Below the pieces are notes generated by a model. It ran no database searches and was not told where the DNA came from. It saw nothing but the letters and a program-made list of their open reading frames with translations. Of a stretch of DNA of 26,832 bases, positions 10,501 to 17,975 are shown piece after piece; the first letter of the stretch is position 1, and each line of letters opens with the position of its first letter. Position numbers and translations under genes: made by a program. The stretch spans positions 1 to 26,832 of the IMG/VR virus record IMGVR_UViG_3300042945_000157; one strand, 5' to 3'. The DNA is from a virus.

Positions 10501-12488
10501 ACATTAGTAAATGTAGCAGATCCTGTAACTACTAAAGGAACTGTAATAGAACATATGCTAGTCATTCCTAAAGGCATAGCAACAGCAGTAACTTCTCCTG
10601 TATAACAATCAGTTATTTGCATTGTACCAACTGTGGCAACTACAACTTTAAATGTTTGACATTGAGCGTTATAAGCATTATTATCTTTTAATAAAAATGG
10701 ATCAGTCTTAATGTCATTATAAGGATAGTTAGGATAGTAATATTGTGTACCTTCTCTTTCATAAGTACCAACATTTCTTAACATACCTTTTGCTACAATA
10801 GATTTGTTTGTAGCCCTATCACCTCTTACAATTTTATATGCAACTATATCAGCTTTTTGATCAGCTGTTAGATTAGAGTTATCAATTAACGATGTTACCT
10901 GTTGTGTATTTATTTTAACACCAATAGGATATAAAGCATTTGCTGTTTGTAGTTCTGGAAGATTATAGTTTGGAGTTTGTGACTCAAACATTGGACTAAC
11001 TAAAATATCAGGGAACTTATGATGACGAATCTTTTGTCCAGCTAAAGCCCCCCATACAAGAGTGTTACATGGGTATTCTTCATTAGATTCCCAATACGCA
11101 AAATCACCAAATTTATATGGTGTAGCATTTCCAATATTAGGTCCTAAAGCATCTCCAACTACAGTTGCAGTGTTGTATATTTTCCAATAAGGAGCAGTTG
11201 TTCCTGTACCAATAAAATCAGCATTTGTAGATTTATTAACAATTACTAAATCATCAGCTGTAGCAGCCCTACCAGGAATATGAAAACCATCTGTTTGCTT
11301 ACCATTTCTCAATAAGAAAACAATTTCAAATGCATATATTTCATCACGTAGATATCCACGTAAATTAGTAGCATTTAGTTCATCAGCGTAAGTTTCTCCA
11401 GCTGGAATTTTGTAAGTTTGCCATTGAAGATCAATTTTACTAGCAATACTTTGATAATTAATTTTATCAATAGATGTAAGTTGATCCCATACAAGAATAT
11501 CTTGTACAGCTGTTAAATCTTGTGCAATCTCATAGTACGGAAACTTTTCAAATATATCAGCAATTGCTAAACTAATAGCTGTTACATCTTGTCCTGTATA
11601 AGTAATTTGATTTGTAGCACCATCAATAAAATATGTACCTACTAATTGAACAGAGGTGATATCATTTATTGTTTTAATTACAGCTAGATTGTAATATTCA
11701 AAGTATCCTGTTAAATCAATATTGCTTATATCAACTACAATAGATCTACCTACAGCGTAATCAAAGTTAGCTGTGGTTAATTTTGGATTAGCAATAGGAG
11801 TTGGATTAGTTACTGAATAGTAAGACGTATAAGCATCTCCTTGTGCACTACAATATTGAATAGCAAATTGATATGTACCAGCTTTTAAATCTCCACCATT
11901 AATAACATCAACAACTTCTAAATCTGGAATACTAAAATTAGGTTGTATCTTTAATTTATTACAATCAAGTATTGGTGTTACAATAGGATCACAAATAACA
12001 CCATCTGGAAAAGTTGTAATATATGGAATGTTATCAAGATCTAAATATCTTCTAGGGTTTAATCCATCTGTCCAATAAATCTCTGTACTACAATTTGAAA
12101 TCTTGTGTACAGCTTTTTGTATTGGATAGTTAATATTAAAGTTTAAACAAAGTCCTTCTACGTACATGTGATAGATACAATCGTTGTTATCCATGTATCC
12201 AATCTGAGAAGCCCCAGTTTCAGGATTGGTTAAAAAGAATATATGTTGATTCTTCTCTTGAATAAAATGTGTTCCAATAAGAAGAAAGTTCTCAGGAAAG
12301 TTTAGACATACCTCATTACCTGGTTCATTTTGGTAGTTTACAGCAGTGGCACTAAAATTCTCAACAGATGCATTTAAGGCATACGTAAGCTTACCCTTCT
12401 CAACTTGGTTTACAGATGAGTCCATGTTTAGTCCAGTTCTACCTAGACTAAATTCCTGTCTAATATTTCCTTGTTCTTGCTCTGCCAT
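7596..12488 (-). CDS. Giant tail muzzle / tail-stabilisation protein (N-terminal part) with Thr-linked extension
   Basis: This 1630-residue protein begins with REFSLGRTGLNMDSSVNQV and LTYALNASVEN, then the NYQNEPGNEVC pattern. That is the start typical of P22 gp10-like tail stabilisation proteins and Crassvirales muzzle proteins, which cap the short tail. The body is Tyr/Asn/Asp-rich, beta-type sequence with no membrane segments. Near residues 1440-1470 the characteristic WVSFHSYIPNYYIAENN stretch appears; in intact muzzle proteins, as I recall them, this is followed by the LWKH...EYPF region, which here sits in the separate gene 5904-6770. Instead the chain continues with Thr runs at about 1484-1492 and 1506-1527 enclosing a short Cys-containing segment, then a ~95-residue terminal domain. 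Another Thr run sits at about 1081-1088. It starts 5 nt after the ring-type gene and is probably translated with the ring genes. The family is fairly secure; the split is inference. Confidence 0.8.
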   Translation of the reverse strand: MAEQEQGNIRQEFSLGRTGLNMDSSVNQVEKGKLTYALNASVENFSATAVNYQNEPGNEVCLNFPENFLLIGTHFIQEKNQHIFFLTNPETGASQIGYMDNNDCIYHMYVEGLCLNFNINYPIQKAVHKISNCSTEIYWTDGLNPRRYLDLDNIPYITTFPDGVICDPIVTPILDCNKLKIQPNFSIPDLEVVDVINGGDLKAGTYQFAIQYCSAQGDAYTSYYSVTNPTPIANPKLTTANFDYAVGRSIVVDISNIDLTGYFEYYNLAVIKTINDITSVQLVGTYFIDGATNQITYTGQDVTAISLAIADIFEKFPYYEIAQDLTAVQDILVWDQLTSIDKINYQSIASKIDLQWQTYKIPAGETYADELNATNLRGYLRDEIYAFEIVFLLRNGKQTDGFHIPGRAATADDLVIVNKSTNADFIGTGTTAPYWKIYNTATVVGDALGPNIGNATPYKFGDFAYWESNEEYPCNTLVWGALAGQKIRHHKFPDILVSPMFESQTPNYNLPELQTANALYPIGVKINTQQVTSLIDNSNLTADQKADIVAYKIVRGDRATNKSIVAKGMLRNVGTYEREGTQYYYPNYPYNDIKTDPFLLKDNNAYNAQCQTFKVVVATVGTMQITDCYTGEVTAVAMPLGMTSICSITVPLVVTGSATFTNVTAVSYTLTSYLSIPSTSTTFIYTDPVTLVSVNVTVPVNTSITVSSTTVPSRVSGSPRYTILETTNNKNTNCYPVNLSGFDNSSKYRMVFNSPETSFGQPYLGNVLKLESAMFGGGRAHFVQVKNHALYKLITKQAQVDALTSSYNIANITAPFNATAMFTAYQAYLTIYINGISRRNFTYSFNSTAQYDYNADIQNAAPDAFGNIGVKQRELDLYQYLIPGFQSVGDVYNVNNFQRESSVYLKTLDAITPLPFAEQTPSLVVSGNSLITDDSRFTISSRDNCASPEMQEPIKVVSYYGSIKNININQWGQLYSYQTIDTGFQKHLSDVAGVDTVFGGDTFIGRFAYKTKLPFFIDNRVGAPDDSDIFYDELGNVAYPQYWYSARSILSNYKAGATLMKNIISIKAHYLDCPNDYTFISNTTTTTSTTAAPGSTSLSDTTYSYDGKMYLFAYGIPYYYVESSINVDLRQAFNNLEGDYYPHVSSGIPDNWLQQSVVPIQFDNTYTYNVTYSKQNKENFFSHLPVDFDDDQCYTSFPFRAVYSEAQADNPSVRVNSWLNYKPVAFFDFPQNYGKLTSLDGIQNKAVLARFENKSLLYNTLLTMNTSNPQAAYLGNPSLFRSAPPIDFAETDLGYVGSQNKFLLKIPNGQVTIDAKRGQVFLINGMGGQIQDLSAFGSGLNKFFTDHLAFEILRYYPNADTDNHFNACGLHGVYDSKYDRIIISKLDYIPQPAYASVIKYDELTGEYYIDKAYGDLSLRKVVSLTDRQYFCNKSWTLSYSVNIQSWVSFHSYIPNYYIAENNFFYSGLNEGCDLEAIAVMEIPSPTTTTTTTVILNCNLGGTAEYVIPVTTTTTSTSSTTTSTTTTEPPSANCTLTAGSVQESYFLYSEDRFHFSNSVLGTCIAVASPAYYQPGTLLFDPVVKLFQDPEGLVPFPYTYVTDTLFSSLPTPIYNYSSTTGVVGSYVSSCLN

Positions 12489-12493
12489 AATTA

Positions 12494-13462
12494 TTAATTA
12501 TTTCTTCTCCTGCCGTATCTGTTAGTTCTGTTAGGTAACTCATACATTTGGAATCTGTTCAAGTCATTTTTAATTCTTCTTTGCTTCTCCCAAGGAGTTT
12601 GTTTCTTGATTTCAATATCAGCCATGATAAACGCTTCATCATGTAACTGTTTGTAATAAGCTAGCTTTTGTTGTATTTGTTGGAAGGTCTCATCATTAAT
12701 TTGATTTGAAAGAGTTTCAAACACTTTATATTTAATGAATGCTTCTACAAATTCTCTAATACGATAGTTATCAGGAATTAATTGATTACCTATATTATCA
12801 TACTCTGTAGCATAAAATAATAGATGTACTACACCATTTCTGAAGTTAGTAACAAATTTATTATCTCTAATGTCAAATGAATCATAACCAGCAGAACCAG
12901 GGGTGAACTCATGTACTGTTGGAGGTGGAGCATAAAACTCCCAAGCATTGCTGTATTCAACCTCACAGTTGTTTCTTGCAGAAATGTTACCTGGTTTTAA
13001 TAAATATTCTTGTCTATAAGATCTAGCTATTGCATTGTTTGTTTTGTATACAGCTTGTATAAGCTCAGGCATACATGTAGGACAACCTGTTGTACAGTTA
13101 GGTTCTACGCAAGGAACTCCACCACTAGTGATAGGTGCTATTTGAATAGTTGTTTGAGATGCAGCTTGTGAGTAGAATGAGTTAGCTGATTGATAAGGAT
13201 AACCTGGAATCTCAGTACACATCCAAGCTTCTCTAGCAGCATAAAAGTTATCAGGAAGCCTAGCTTCAAAGTCCTCAATATAAAGAACTTGCTCAGCAAT
13301 AGCATAAGTTGTCCTACCTAACTTGTTTAAACACTTGTTTAAATAAGTAGGGAAAAGCAAATCATCCACAGCTCCTGTGTCAAAATAGCTTTTTAATTCT
13401 TCTTTAACAGTTGCATAAACTGGTTCAGGAGATACAAATCTGTACTTATAATAGTATGACAT
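12494..13462 (-). CDS. Ring / tail tubular protein (crAss-like adaptor)
   Basis: This 322-residue protein starts MSYYYKYRFVSPEPVYATVK and continues with ELKSYFDTGAVDDLLFPTYLNKCLNKLG and EDFEARLPDNFYAAREA. This arrangement, a short helical pair and then LPxNF, I remember from Crassvirales ring proteins stacked between portal and muzzle. A small Cys cluster (CVEPNCTTGCPTC) lies in the middle and could bind metal or form disulfides. The C-terminal third is helical and ends in a basic tail (RTNRYGRRRNN). It sits directly before the muzzle gene, 5 nt apart, and 3 nt after the small basic gene, consistent with ordered tail assembly from one message. Expected role: ring subunit in the head-to-tail conduit. 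The exact ring number cannot be assigned from sequence alone. Confidence 0.72.
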   Translation of the reverse strand: MSYYYKYRFVSPEPVYATVKEELKSYFDTGAVDDLLFPTYLNKCLNKLGRTTYAIAEQVLYIEDFEARLPDNFYAAREAWMCTEIPGYPYQSANSFYSQAASQTTIQIAPITSGGVPCVEPNCTTGCPTCMPELIQAVYKTNNAIARSYRQEYLLKPGNISARNNCEVEYSNAWEFYAPPPTVHEFTPGSAGYDSFDIRDNKFVTNFRNGVVHLLFYATEYDNIGNQLIPDNYRIREFVEAFIKYKVFETLSNQINDETFQQIQQKLAYYKQLHDEAFIMADIEIKKQTPWEKQRRIKNDLNRFQMYELPNRTNRYGRRRNN

Positions 13463-13465
13463 AAT

Positions 13466-13942
13466 TTATTTTTTCCACTCACGATAGATGTGTTGATACG
13501 TATCGTTTGTTTTTATATAATGTGAGAGCAATCTTGATGTAACTCTTGAAGGTTTAAAATACCACAAGTCTATGTTTCTTAGTCTGGCAGTTTCTTTAAA
13601 CCATACCCAGCCAAAAAAGTAACCCTCTGTGTGATAATTAAAGTTGTATATAATTTTTCCCTTCTCTTTAGACTTTTGCCAGTCTACTGGTAAGTTAATG
13701 TACTCCTTACCATTGATATCCTTAACCTTCTTTCTTTTCTTTTTATTGATTGAGAACTCACCAAACCCAAAAGGTAGCTTTGCTTTTTCTCCAGTTTCTA
13801 GTATATAACTTTTAAAATTCTCATTATAAGAATATAAAATGTTTCTCCACTCATCAAATGTAATTTTAATTGTGGGATGCTTCTTGCAAAAGTTATTGTA
13901 GTTTTCTTTACTGGAGCTTCTCCAATCAATTTTTATCCTCAT
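13466..13942 (-). CDS. Small basic conserved protein, possibly IHF/HU-like
   Basis: This 158-residue, Lys- and Trp-rich protein carries FDEWRNILYSYNENFKSYILETG, then EKAKLPFGFGEFSINKKKRKK. The sequence of helices, a turn and a Gly-Phe-Gly strand followed by a basic arm recalls the IHF/HU fold, and small IHF-like genes are reported beside structural genes in crAss-like phages. The C-terminal half (GYFFGWVWFKETARLRNIDLWYFKPSRVTSRLLSHYIK) is longer than an HU protein and lacks a recognised domain. It is wedged between two ring-type genes; its ATG overlaps the stop of the upstream ring-type gene by one base (TAATG), so translational coupling is likely. It may bind DNA or be a minor tail component. 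The IHF link is a weak resemblance; the existence of the gene is secure. Confidence 0.6.
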   Translation of the reverse strand: MRIKIDWRSSSKENYNNFCKKHPTIKITFDEWRNILYSYNENFKSYILETGEKAKLPFGFGEFSINKKKRKKVKDINGKEYINLPVDWQKSKEKGKIIYNFNYHTEGYFFGWVWFKETARLRNIDLWYFKPSRVTSRLLSHYIKTNDTYQHIYREWKK

Positions 13943-14676
13943 TACTGGGTTGGTTGTGCATTAGGAGCTTGCCCATCAACACCGTTATCTGCCATATCTG
14001 TTTTAATACTAAAATATGTAGATAATAATTTTTGAGACGTAAGCTCTAATACTTGTTTCTCAAGATATCCTGGACAACCATATTCTTTATCCAAAGGATT
14101 TTTACAGTATTCTTCATCAGTAACCTCAGGACCAGTACCACAACCACATTCTGGATACGCAATATCATTAGGAATATCTTCTTCAAAGAATGCTGATATC
14201 CTAACTGATTTTAAATTTGGATTACTCAAATATAAGTAACCTTCATTTGCTATCCAATAGTATGTTTGTTTTTTAATAATAGGAAGTCCCAGTAAGTTTA
14301 AATATCTATTGATTGTAATCTCTTTAAACTTTGTACCCATTCCTCCCATAGCGTTTATAGAATAAACACCTTGTATCAAATATTGATAATTTCCTTCTGT
14401 AATTCTAGGAAGTTTATATTTACTTCTAGAAACAGTACATGGATCTACGTAATTACAACAGTCAGAAATAGGAACTTCTACCATTTCCAAACATTGGATG
14501 GTATTAAAGACAGTATCAGTAGCCCAAAGCTTTCTGAGATTTGTCTCACGTTTAACTAATAACTGTGTGTTGTTTCTAATCTCTGATGCAATAACCCTAT
14601 CTGTGATAACGTTATCTGTGGATATAAGCTTATGCATTCCACGCACATCTGAAACTAACTTACGTAATGTTGCCAT
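13942..14676 (-). CDS. Ring / tail tubular protein (crAss-like, second type)
   Basis: This 244-residue protein begins MATLRKLVSDVRGMHKLI, then ITDRVIASEIRNNTQLLVKRE and the Cys-containing IQCLEMVEVPISDCCNYVDPC. The N-terminal helix, the run of alternating helices and the early Cys-rich segment match what I recall of one Crassvirales ring protein family. A second Cys cluster (PECGCG ... YGCPGY) lies near residues 172-200, and the C-terminus is a low-complexity Asn/Gln/Pro tail. Both ends overlap neighbours by a single base (TAATG), which places it in a tightly coupled set with the metallophosphoesterase and the basic protein. Expected role: subunit of the ring stack of the tail. The Cys clusters might bind zinc; this is inference. 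Confidence 0.68.
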   Translation of the reverse strand: MATLRKLVSDVRGMHKLISTDNVITDRVIASEIRNNTQLLVKRETNLRKLWATDTVFNTIQCLEMVEVPISDCCNYVDPCTVSRSKYKLPRITEGNYQYLIQGVYSINAMGGMGTKFKEITINRYLNLLGLPIIKKQTYYWIANEGYLYLSNPNLKSVRISAFFEEDIPNDIAYPECGCGTGPEVTDEEYCKNPLDKEYGCPGYLEKQVLELTSQKLLSTYFSIKTDMADNGVDGQAPNAQPTQ

Positions 14677-15917
14677 TATAAATACTGTTTAAATATATTT
14701 GTCATTCCTGACCCTTGTTCTATTAAGAATCCAGTCACTTCTGCTTTAGACATTGTGTGACCGTTCTTATCATCCCAAAGGCTTTTAGCATTAGAAAATG
14801 CTGGTATTTGGTAAAATTTAATACCATTAAAGTCGTGACTTACTTCATGGTGTTTGTCTCCTGTGAATATGTAGAAGTTGTTATGGAAAGACCATCCTTC
14901 TCTAAATTCTATTGGGAATAGTGCTGCTAACTTAGCAGGTTTGATTGCATCTCCATGGTTAAACATCATTGCTGAATTACCATAGCTTATATACTTTCTA
15001 TACTTAGGAGAACAGTCAAAAGTTAATCTATCTGTATTTCTAAAATAGGTTTGTAACCAATTAACCATGTGCCATCCTACAAACTCATCATGATTACCTG
15101 CTACGTACACAACATTCACATTTTCAGCATATTGTAATAACATTGTAATCATTAACACCTCATGCCCACAGATGTATTCAAAAGATGTTTGATATGTATG
15201 AGTGTTTGTTTGAGGAGTACCTTTTGTAGTCATTCCTGTAAACTCACTGTTAAACTCATCAGAACCAATGATGTATGTAATTTGCTCTAAGTTGTTGGAA
15301 AGCTGTGCTTGATTAGCAATCAACTCTACCTTGTACATGATGTTAGAAAGTCTATCAACTATATCATTGTTGCCATCAATGTCATATTTGTTTAAGTGAG
15401 AGTCTTGTTTATTGATAACCAACATACCATTACTCTTACCGTTTACAAACTTAGGACTCATAATGTCCTGACTAACAGGCTTATATGAAGCTAAAAAGTC
15501 CACAAAGCTATCTTGAAACACTTGCTCTGCAGACTTCTTTCCTAACCAGGCTTTTACTTGCCAGTGTGGACTATCTCCGTTTCCCCAATAGTTTTGTACG
15601 TATTTAGTTATCTCCCACTTATCTGTGTCTATCTTACACTTCTCAATAAGCTCATCAAGGCTTTTAATCTCTTCTGTAACGTTAGCTACAATCTCTCCAG
15701 TTCCTTTCACTAGGTCTTCTGTAAACTTAACTACAGTGTCCTCTAAATCAGATATATAGTTGCCAACTATGGCTTCATCTTCTCTTTTTCTAATATCTGT
15801 TAACAACTCATCAATCTCTAATTCTGTCACTCCTAGCTTGTCAGCGTAATATTTCTTTGATTTTTTCCAGTGTAACATCTGCTGTAGCTGCTCCAAAAGG
15901 GGTTGGTTTCCAGACAT
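14676..15917 (-). CDS. Calcineurin-like metallophosphoesterase with N-terminal HTH-like segment
   Basis: This 413-residue protein has the metallophosphatase motif series in order: DSH at 172-174 (motif I), SDEFN at 219-223 (motif II position, with Ser-Asp in place of Gly-Asp), GNHDE at 274-278 (motif III), NHGD at 320-323 and GDKHHE at 353-358 (GHxH equivalent). Together these can bind a di-metal centre for phosphoester hydrolysis. Residues 22-45 (YYADKLGVTELEIDELLTDI) look like a helix-turn-helix, and residues 50-100 are probably a coiled coil. Similar HTH-metallophosphatase proteins are, from memory, common in Bacteroidota phages. The substrate is unknown; DNA processing, cyclic nucleotides and 2',3'-phosphates are all possible. 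It is the first gene after the candidate promoter at 15947-15979, and its stop overlaps the ring-type gene start. Whether the enzyme is packaged cannot be told. Confidence 0.85.
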   Translation of the reverse strand: MSGNQPLLEQLQQMLHWKKSKKYYADKLGVTELEIDELLTDIRKREDEAIVGNYISDLEDTVVKFTEDLVKGTGEIVANVTEEIKSLDELIEKCKIDTDKWEITKYVQNYWGNGDSPHWQVKAWLGKKSAEQVFQDSFVDFLASYKPVSQDIMSPKFVNGKSNGMLVINKQDSHLNKYDIDGNNDIVDRLSNIMYKVELIANQAQLSNNLEQITYIIGSDEFNSEFTGMTTKGTPQTNTHTYQTSFEYICGHEVLMITMLLQYAENVNVVYVAGNHDEFVGWHMVNWLQTYFRNTDRLTFDCSPKYRKYISYGNSAMMFNHGDAIKPAKLAALFPIEFREGWSFHNNFYIFTGDKHHEVSHDFNGIKFYQIPAFSNAKSLWDDKNGHTMSKAEVTGFLIEQGSGMTNIFKQYL

Positions 15918-15946
15918 ATAGGTTTTAAGTTTGGTTAAAATTAAAG

Positions 15947-15979
15947 TAAAGGTATGAAACTTTTTTGATATTTTCCAAA
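15947..15979 (-). promoter_or_regulatory. Candidate Bacteroidota-type promoter (TTTG-N21-TACCTTTA)
   Basis: On the minus strand TTTG (15976-15979) is followed after 21 nt by TACCTTTA (15947-15954). This fits the -33 TTTG / -7 TAnnTTTG pattern of Bacteroidetes primary sigma factor promoters in all but the last base. It stands 30 nt upstream of the metallophosphoesterase ATG and just downstream of a hairpin terminator, which is where a new transcript should start. The surrounding DNA (15960-16020) is very AT-rich. Confidence 0.55.
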
Positions 15980-16028
15980 TTTAGTTAACTAATTTAATTA
16001 TATAGTTTAATCAATTTGATTAGAGTTC

Positions 16029-16062
16029 AAAAAAAAAACCCCCAGCCTAGAAAGGCCAGGGG
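16029..16062 (-). terminator. Rho-independent terminator closing the receptor-binding block
   Basis: On the + strand CCCC-A-GCCT-AGAA-AGGC-CA-GGGG (16040-16062) forms two stacked 4-bp helices with a small internal loop. On the minus strand it is followed immediately by ten T residues (complement of A-run 16029-16038). It lies downstream of the gene 16099-16710 and upstream of the next promoter, so it separates two transcription units. Confidence 0.8.
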
Positions 16063-16065
16063 ATG

Positions 16066-16087
16066 CCCTGTAAACCAACAAACAGGG
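16066..16087 (-). other. Auxiliary hairpin before the terminator
   Basis: CCCTGT (16066-16071) pairs perfectly with ACAGGG (16082-16087) across a 10-nt loop. It sits 3 nt from the terminator hairpin and 11 nt beyond the stop of gene 16099-16710. It could protect the 3' end of the message from exonucleases or act as a pause site; this is inference. Confidence 0.55.
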
Positions 16088-16098
16088 TTTTTACTATC

Positions 16099-16710
16099 TT
16101 ATGAGCAATTGTTTAAAAATTGCCAGAATGATTGATGAGTTAATGATGTATCACTATAAGCTAACACCGTTGATCCTAACTTTAACTGTATTGTAAAATA
16201 TACAGGAGTTGCTGATCCAGAAGGCTCGTAATACAATATCCTAGCTGTAGAAGGCTGTGTATCAGTTAAACTTACACTAGCTGTAGATGCAGGGAAAGTT
16301 GTAACTAATTCTACGTATGATGCAGGAGGAGCGTTGTTTACAATTATATCATAAACTACAGCACAAGCAGCATTATCATTACAGTTGTTATATTTACAAA
16401 TTGGTTGTCCTAAGTAGATAGTTGGAACAATAGGAGCTTCTGTTGTAGAAGTACTTGTTGTAGAACTAGTAGTACTAGTTGTTGTAGCAGGAGCACCTGA
16501 TACATCTAAATAAAGATCTCTTTGACAAGCTCCTGTAGATCTAACTAAAACTTCTGTAGTTCCATCAGGAACAGTTGCATTATAGCCAGCTACCAAAGAC
16601 GCTCTAGATACACCAGAGATGATTATTGTTGAAAATCCATTTGAATTTGAGTAGATGTTAAATGGTCCTGTATCAGAACCAGCTGTTGTCAAAGTTATTA
16701 ATACTGTCAT
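16099..16710 (-). CDS. Small TGPFN-domain / Thr-linker surface protein
   Basis: This 203-residue protein is built from three parts. Residues 1-72 are the shared domain (LITLTTAGSDTGPFNIYSN, SGVSRASLVAGYNATVPDG, RSTGACQ). Residues 73-93 are a Thr/Ser linker (TTTSTTSSTTSTSTTEAP). Residues 94-203 are an unidentified beta-rich domain with Cys residues (ICKYNNCNDNAACAVVYD) ending FWQFLNNCS. It is the last gene of its transcription unit and is followed by a terminator. It starts 14 nt after the preceding stop, with the same TTAAATAAA leader as its neighbour. Its domain plan matches 6782-7588, on the other side of the ring/muzzle genes. Likely role: tail or capsid decoration, possibly glycan or receptor binding. 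Confidence 0.65.
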   Translation of the reverse strand: MTVLITLTTAGSDTGPFNIYSNSNGFSTIIISGVSRASLVAGYNATVPDGTTEVLVRSTGACQRDLYLDVSGAPATTTSTTSSTTSTSTTEAPIVPTIYLGQPICKYNNCNDNAACAVVYDIIVNNAPPASYVELVTTFPASTASVSLTDTQPSTARILYYEPSGSATPVYFTIQLKLGSTVLAYSDTSLTHQSFWQFLNNCS

Positions 16711-16724
16711 GTTGGTTTATTTAA

Positions 16725-17975
16725 TTAAGGTAATTTTGTCCAATTAGATCCACCATCTGTAGATCTCCAAAGTCCAGTTGTTTCTGAAGCAACTGCTACA
16801 GTTGCATTGTAAGAGATGGATACTCCAACCCATTCTTTAGAACTTCCCACTGCAGAAAGTGTACCAAATGAAACTGATCTATATAAAGTGCTTGCACCAG
16901 TTGGAAGAGCTATAATATTTGTACCACTTCCATCTATAGCTACATCATACCATTTAGAAGAAACCCCACCAAACTCTACGAATGAATTTCCATAATTTGT
17001 ACTTTGTAGTAATTGAATATTTGCAGGAGTGTATCCATAAACTCCAGCTTGATTAGCAACAACAACCTTTGACCCATCAGCAGATGTGCTCACTGCCCAA
17101 TATGTTTCGTTAACCCCACGTCCAAAGACATTAAGAGCTGGGGTTAAAGGAGTTGTTCCTTTTCCTACACAAGCATCAAGTCCACCTAAATAAAAATTAG
17201 GACTAACAGCATATTGACGATCACCTGAACTACTTATTGCAACATCAGTTGCTGCTTGTTCGCCAATAGTAGTAGCAAATGATACTCTTGTAAAAGACAC
17301 TCCGTAATCTGAAGATCTCCAAACCTGAGCTATACCAAATTGCCCACTAGTTGCTTCACTTAAATTCATTGCTGCAATTAATACATATTGCCCTGTTCTA
17401 TTTGTAGTAATTGAATAGAATGAATTAGTTACACCACCTGTAGCATTCCAATTAACACCATAGTCTGTAGATCTTGAAATAACAGCTGCTTGTCCTTGTG
17501 GTTGTGTAAGACAATACATGTATTGACCCGTTCCACTTACAGCAACTCTTTGAAGTGTATTTGTCCCAGCAACAGTAACTGATCTATAGGTAAGTCCATA
17601 GTCATTAGAAATATATAATTTATTATTTGATCCACATACCACTGCAACATATTTTCCATCATTTGAGCTAGTAACGTCATCTCTGCTTACAGAAATATTG
17701 CTAAATCTAAGATTGTTAGTTGGATTAATTGTAGTGGTTGTAGTTGTAGTGCTAGCACATGGAATAGCTTGTGATATTACATTTGTACAAGCTCCAGTAG
17801 ATGTTACTGTCACTTGACTAGCAGCGTTGTCTACATCAACAACTTTACCTGCAAGCAGTTCTGCTTTTGTAGCAGTTGATGGACTTACACTTCCAACATC
17901 TGCTGTTAAATTAAAGTTTGGTCCTAAGTTAGCACCTAACCCAGCACCTAATGTTAATGTTATATTTATTGCCAT
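16725..17975 (-). CDS. Asp-box (BNR) beta-propeller virion protein with N-terminal TGPFN-like domain
   Basis: This 416-residue protein begins with a divergent copy of the shared domain (INITLTLGAG, GPNFNLTADVG, LLAGKVVDV, TSTGACTN; residues 1-73). A run of seven Thr follows at 76-82, then a repeat region to the C-terminus. Asp-box motifs are visible at 123-130 (SNDYGLTY), 169-176 (STDYGVNW), 221-228 (SSDYGVSF), 325-332 (STNYGNSF) and 405-412 (STDGGSNW), with a degenerate one near 366. Between them strands such as YVAVVCG and VVVANQAG recur. This is the pattern of sialidase/sortilin-type propellers. No catalytic Arg triad or Asp of a sialidase could be picked out, so carbohydrate or protein binding is more likely than hydrolysis. 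It lies within a run of fibre and adhesin genes, which supports a receptor-binding function. Confidence 0.78.
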   Translation of the reverse strand: MAINITLTLGAGLGANLGPNFNLTADVGSVSPSTATKAELLAGKVVDVDNAASQVTVTSTGACTNVISQAIPCASTTTTTTTINPTNNLRFSNISVSRDDVTSSNDGKYVAVVCGSNNKLYISNDYGLTYRSVTVAGTNTLQRVAVSGTGQYMYCLTQPQGQAAVISRSTDYGVNWNATGGVTNSFYSITTNRTGQYVLIAAMNLSEATSGQFGIAQVWRSSDYGVSFTRVSFATTIGEQAATDVAISSSGDRQYAVSPNFYLGGLDACVGKGTTPLTPALNVFGRGVNETYWAVSTSADGSKVVVANQAGVYGYTPANIQLLQSTNYGNSFVEFGGVSSKWYDVAIDGSGTNIIALPTGASTLYRSVSFGTLSAVGSSKEWVGVSISYNATVAVASETTGLWRSTDGGSNWTKLP

